Source of the DNA: Streptomyces vietnamensis
GTDB taxonomy: Bacteria; Actinomycetota; Actinomycetes; Streptomycetales; Streptomycetaceae
Reading direction: 5' to 3'
DNA length: 64,000 nucleotides
Assembly: GCF_000830005.1 (NCBI RefSeq)
Contig: NZ_CP010407.1
Coordinates: forward strand, 6,150,001-6,214,000
Shown here: positions 61,407-64,000 of the stretch, piece by piece
Layout of the letters: each line of letters starts with the position of its first letter
How positions within the stretch are numbered: the stretch's first letter is position 1
Notes under the pieces: generated by a model
Databases searched by the model: none
The model's input: the letters and a program-made list of their open reading frames with translations, nothing else
What the model was told of the DNA's origin: nothing
Made by a program: the position numbers and the translations under genes

Positions 61407-61557
61407 GCGTCATTCCTTTCGGCAGGGGAGAAGGGGGAATTCCCCCAGTCTCCGGCGCTGCCGAATTCCCGGCGCTACGGATCTCCGCAGTCCTTTCCGG
61501 AGCGCCGCCGAATAGCGTGGAGCGCATCACTCACCCATGAATTCAAGGGAGTTGGCC

Positions 61558-62661
61558 ATGGCGGGACCGCTGACCGGAGTACGCGTACTGGAATTCGCGG
61601 GTTCGGCGCCCACCGCGTTCGTCGGCACCGTCCTGTCCGGTCTCGGCGCCGATGTCGTACGCGTCGACCGGGCACCCGCCGCCGCCGGGGACGAGCGGCC
61701 CCCGGAGAACCCGCTCTCCCGCGGCCGCCGTTCGGTCGCCCTCGACCTCAAGAGCCCCGAAGGCATCGAGCAGGCGCTCGCCCTCGCCGAGCACGCCGAC
61801 ATCCTCGTCGAGGGCTTCCGCCCCGGCGTCGCCGACCGCCTCGGCATCGGCCCCGAGGCCGCCCACGCCCGCAACCCGCGCCTGGTGTACGGGCGGCTCA
61901 GCGGCTGGGGCGGGCAGGGCGAGTGGGCCGGGCAGGGCGAGTGGGCCGGGCGCGCCGCCCACGACCTCGCGGTCCTCGCCCTCACCGGAGCCCTGGACAC
62001 CGACCCGGCGACCGGGGCGCCGGTGCCGCCCCCGACCGCGTACCTCTCCAGCTTCGCCGGCGGCGCCAACGCCCATGTGCACGGGCTGCTCGCCGCACTC
62101 CACGAGCGGGAGCGCTCGGGCAGGGGCCAGGTCGTCGACACCGCCCTCGCGGACGGCGCCGCCCTGATCGCCACCCTGATCCACCAGTGGCGCGCGGTCC
62201 CCGGCAACCACACCGTCACCGACGCCCCGCACTACACCTTCTACGCGGCCGCCGACGGCCTGTACCTCGCGGTCGCCGCCATCGAACCCCGGCTCTACCA
62301 GAACCTCCTGGAGCAGCTCGGCCTGACGGAGGACGAAGCCCTCCCCGACCGCGCCGACCCGGCCGGCTGGCCCGCGCTGCGCGCCCTGATCGCCGACCGC
62401 TTCGCGACCCGGGACCGCGCGCACTGGGTCAAGCTCTTCGACGCCGTGGACGCCGGGGTGGCTCCCGTACTGACCGCGGAGGAAGCCGCGGAGCACCACC
62501 AGTTGGCCGCGCGCGGCGCGTTCGTGGAGGTCGGCGACACCGTCCAGCCGGCCCCCGCCTCCCGCTTCGACCGCACCCCGGCCGACGCTCCGGGCCGCGC
62601 CCCGCTCCCGGGCGAGCACACGGACGAGGTCCTCACCGAGTGGTCTCAGGCCTCCAGATAA
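61558..62661 (+). CDS. CaiB/BaiF CoA enzyme, alpha-methylacyl-CoA racemase type
   Basis: A 367-aa family III CoA-transferase fold protein. His135 in RAAHDLAVLALTG and Asp194 in GQVVDTALADGA match the AMACR catalytic pair, so racemase activity on 2-methylacyl-CoA is more likely than CoA transfer. The ATG at 61558 is chosen for AAGGGAG 6 nt upstream. Residues 119-130 hold a duplicated GQGEWA unit from an 18-bp tandem repeat (near 61913-61950). Its last 16 bp overlap the 3' end of the convergent response regulator gene. Confidence 0.9.
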   Translation: MAGPLTGVRVLEFAGSAPTAFVGTVLSGLGADVVRVDRAPAAAGDERPPENPLSRGRRSVALDLKSPEGIEQALALAEHADILVEGFRPGVADRLGIGPEAAHARNPRLVYGRLSGWGGQGEWAGQGEWAGRAAHDLAVLALTGALDTDPATGAPVPPPTAYLSSFAGGANAHVHGLLAALHERERSGRGQVVDTALADGAALIATLIHQWRAVPGNHTVTDAPHYTFYAAADGLYLAVAAIEPRLYQNLLEQLGLTEDEALPDRADPAGWPALRALIADRFATRDRAHWVKLFDAVDAGVAPVLTAEEAAEHHQLAARGAFVEVGDTVQPAPASRFDRTPADAPGRAPLPGEHTDEVLTEWSQASR

Positions 62662-63290
62662 CGCAGCACGGCCAGGATCCGGCGGCTGTAGCCGTCGGCC
62701 CGGTGGAGCTCCAGCTTGTCGAAGACGGCATTGAGGTACTTCTCGACCGCGCTCAGCGAGAGGTGCAGCTGCCGGGCGATGGCCGCGTTCGTGTAGCCCT
62801 GGGCCAGCACCTCCAGGACCTCCCGCTCGCGCGGGGTGAGCCGGGCCAGCGGGTCGGCGTGGGTGCTGCGGACGACGAGCTGGTGCACGACCTGCGGGTC
62901 GATCGCCGCCCCGCCCGCGTGGATCCGTTCCAGCGCGTCGAGGAACTCCTCGACCTGCGCCACCCGGTCCTTGAGGAGGTAGCCGACGCGTTCCGCGCCG
63001 GCGGCGAGCAGCCGGGCCGCGTAGCTGCGTTCGACGTACTGGGAGAGCACGAGCACCCCCGTCTCCGGCAGCCGCTCGCGGATCTCCACGGCGGCCCGCA
63101 GCCCCTCGTCGGTGTGGGTCGGAGGCATCCGGATGTCGGCGACCACGACGTCCGGGCGGCGCGCCTCCACCTCGGCGACGAGGGTCTCCGCATCGCCGAA
63201 CGCGGCGAGCACCTCGTGCCCCTCCTCGACGAGCAGCCGCACCAGGCCCTCCCGCAGCAGGGTCGAGTCCTCGGCCAGGATCACGCGCAC
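62646..63290 (-). CDS. NarL/FixJ-family response regulator
   Basis: A 214-aa regulator with receiver domain (phosphoacceptor Asp52 in VVVADIRMPP, Lys in YLLKDRV) and a C-terminal LuxR-type HTH (LTPREREVLEVLAQGYTNAAIARQLHLS). The GTG start lies 10 bp inside the end of the upstream kinase gene, so the pair is translationally coupled. Targets unknown. Confidence 0.94.
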   Translation of the reverse strand: MRVILAEDSTLLREGLVRLLVEEGHEVLAAFGDAETLVAEVEARRPDVVVADIRMPPTHTDEGLRAAVEIRERLPETGVLVLSQYVERSYAARLLAAGAERVGYLLKDRVAQVEEFLDALERIHAGGAAIDPQVVHQLVVRSTHADPLARLTPREREVLEVLAQGYTNAAIARQLHLSLSAVEKYLNAVFDKLELHRADGYSRRILAVLRYLEA

Positions 63291-64000
63291 GGCAGCTCCG
63301 CGACAAGAGTGGTGGGTCCCCCGAGGGGGCTGTCGACGCGCAGGGTCCCGTCGAGCGCGGCGACCCGGCTGCGCAGCCCGGTGAGCCCGCTGCCGGCCGG
63401 GTCCGCGCCGCCCCGGCCGTCGTCCTCGACCCGCACGGAGAGCAGCGGGCCGTCGCGCGTCACGTGCACGGAGACGGCGGAGGCGGCGGAGTGCTTGGCG
63501 GCGTTGGTGACGGCCTCCGACACCACGAAGTACGCGGCGGTCTCCACCGGCCGGGGCAGCGGCGCGTCCCCCGCCTCGAACCGCACGCGCAGCGGGATCC
63601 CGCAGCGCTGCGCCACCCCGCCGAGCGCCTCTTCGAGCCCCAGGCTGTCGAGGGCCGCGGGATACACCCGCCAGGCCACGTCCCGCAGCTCGGCCAGGAC
63701 GTCCTGCGCCTCCCGGTGCGCCTGCCACAGCAGCGCGTCCGCCTGCTGCGGGTCGCGCTCGCGGCCCCGGCGCGCCCGGCCGAGCAGCATGGCCAGGGCC
63801 ACGAGCCGCTGCTGGACGCCGTCGTGCAGGTCGCGCTCGATGCGCCGGCGCTCGGTGTCCACGGCCTGGACCACGGCGGCCCGGCTGAGGGCGAGTTCGT
63901 CGATGCGCCGCCGCAGCAGCTCCTGCTCGGAAGGCCCGAAGCACGCGCGCGCGAGGCGGGCGTCGAGCGCGGTCAGCGCGTACAGGCCCTGGACGTCGAG
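63281..64000 (-). CDS. Sensor histidine kinase, NarL-partner type (partial)
   Basis: The C-terminal part of a kinase; the frame is open to the window end, so its N-terminus lies beyond 64000. Visible are the HisKA_3 dimerisation helix (ERRRIERDLHDGVQQRLVAL with the phosphoacceptor His) and the HATPase domain (VSEAVTNAAKHS, VEDDGRGG, GSGLTGLRSRV). A coiled-coil stretch precedes them. It forms a pair with the response regulator downstream. Confidence 0.92.
   Translation of the reverse strand, partial: LDVQGLYALTALDARLARACFGPSEQELLRRRIDELALSRAAVVQAVDTERRRIERDLHDGVQQRLVALAMLLGRARRGRERDPQQADALLWQAHREAQDVLAELRDVAWRVYPAALDSLGLEEALGGVAQRCGIPLRVRFEAGDAPLPRPVETAAYFVVSEAVTNAAKHSAASAVSVHVTRDGPLLSVRVEDDGRGGADPAGSGLTGLRSRVAALDGTLRVDSPLGGPTTLVAELPCA

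Overview
The window is high-GC actinobacterial DNA, almost certainly a Streptomyces chromosome. Gene order from about 5 to 44 kb (osaA-osaB-ftsK-rodZ-like-rimO-pgsA-cinA-clgR ... nei-lhr ... recA-recX ... gluABCD) is, from memory, the order of the S. coelicolor SCO5748-SCO5779 region. Ribosome binding sites are strong GGAGG types, GTG starts are common, and genes are packed with 4-bp ATGA/GTGA overlaps.

Layout. 1-2.0 kb: 3' part of a 23S rRNA gene, 5S rRNA and a tRNA-Thr(GGT), ended by a strong terminator. 2.1-11.5 kb: a SpoIIE-type phosphatase with sensor domains, divergent from osaA (giant hybrid histidine kinase with about ten tandem HAMP-like units) and its partner regulator osaB. 11.6-20 kb: housekeeping genes (FtsK translocase, RodZ-like protein, RimO, PgsA, PncC/CinA, the protease regulator ClgR), a small membrane protein and an SDR oxidoreductase. 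20-34 kb: DNA repair genes (Nei, Lhr helicase, RecA, RecX) mixed with an AraC regulator, AzlCD, an AI-2E family permease and hydrolases. 34.5-37.4 kb: a cysteine dioxygenase-rhodanese pair preceded by a 15-aa cysteine-rich leader peptide, and an FAD monooxygenase. 37.5-44.4 kb: the glutamate ABC transporter gluABCD, an OmpR-type two-component system and a TAXI-type binding protein.

44.7-61 kb is accessory and is the most interesting part. It holds a second-copy-looking glutamyl-tRNA synthetase, MFS and EamA exporters, an LLM flavin/F420 oxidoreductase, a LysR regulator, a YCII-LuxR fusion regulator with a TTA codon, a tautomerase, and a tightly coupled operon: maleate isomerase-like protein, FAD monooxygenase, cysteine-free Asp/Glu-racemase-like protein, a small His/Pro/Arg peptide, hemB, hemA, ADP-forming acyl-CoA ligase, hemL. 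GltX, HemA, HemL and HemB form the complete C5 route from glutamate to porphobilinogen, but hemC and hemD are absent. This suggests dedicated supply of 5-aminolevulinate or porphobilinogen to a specialised pathway rather than haem synthesis. That end product is inference; I cannot name a known compound.

61-64 kb: an Ohr-type peroxidase, a CaiB/AMACR-type CoA enzyme and a NarL-type two-component pair whose kinase runs off the window. Several intergenic gaps carry short tandem arrays of strict 12-, 15-, 16- or 22-bp period.
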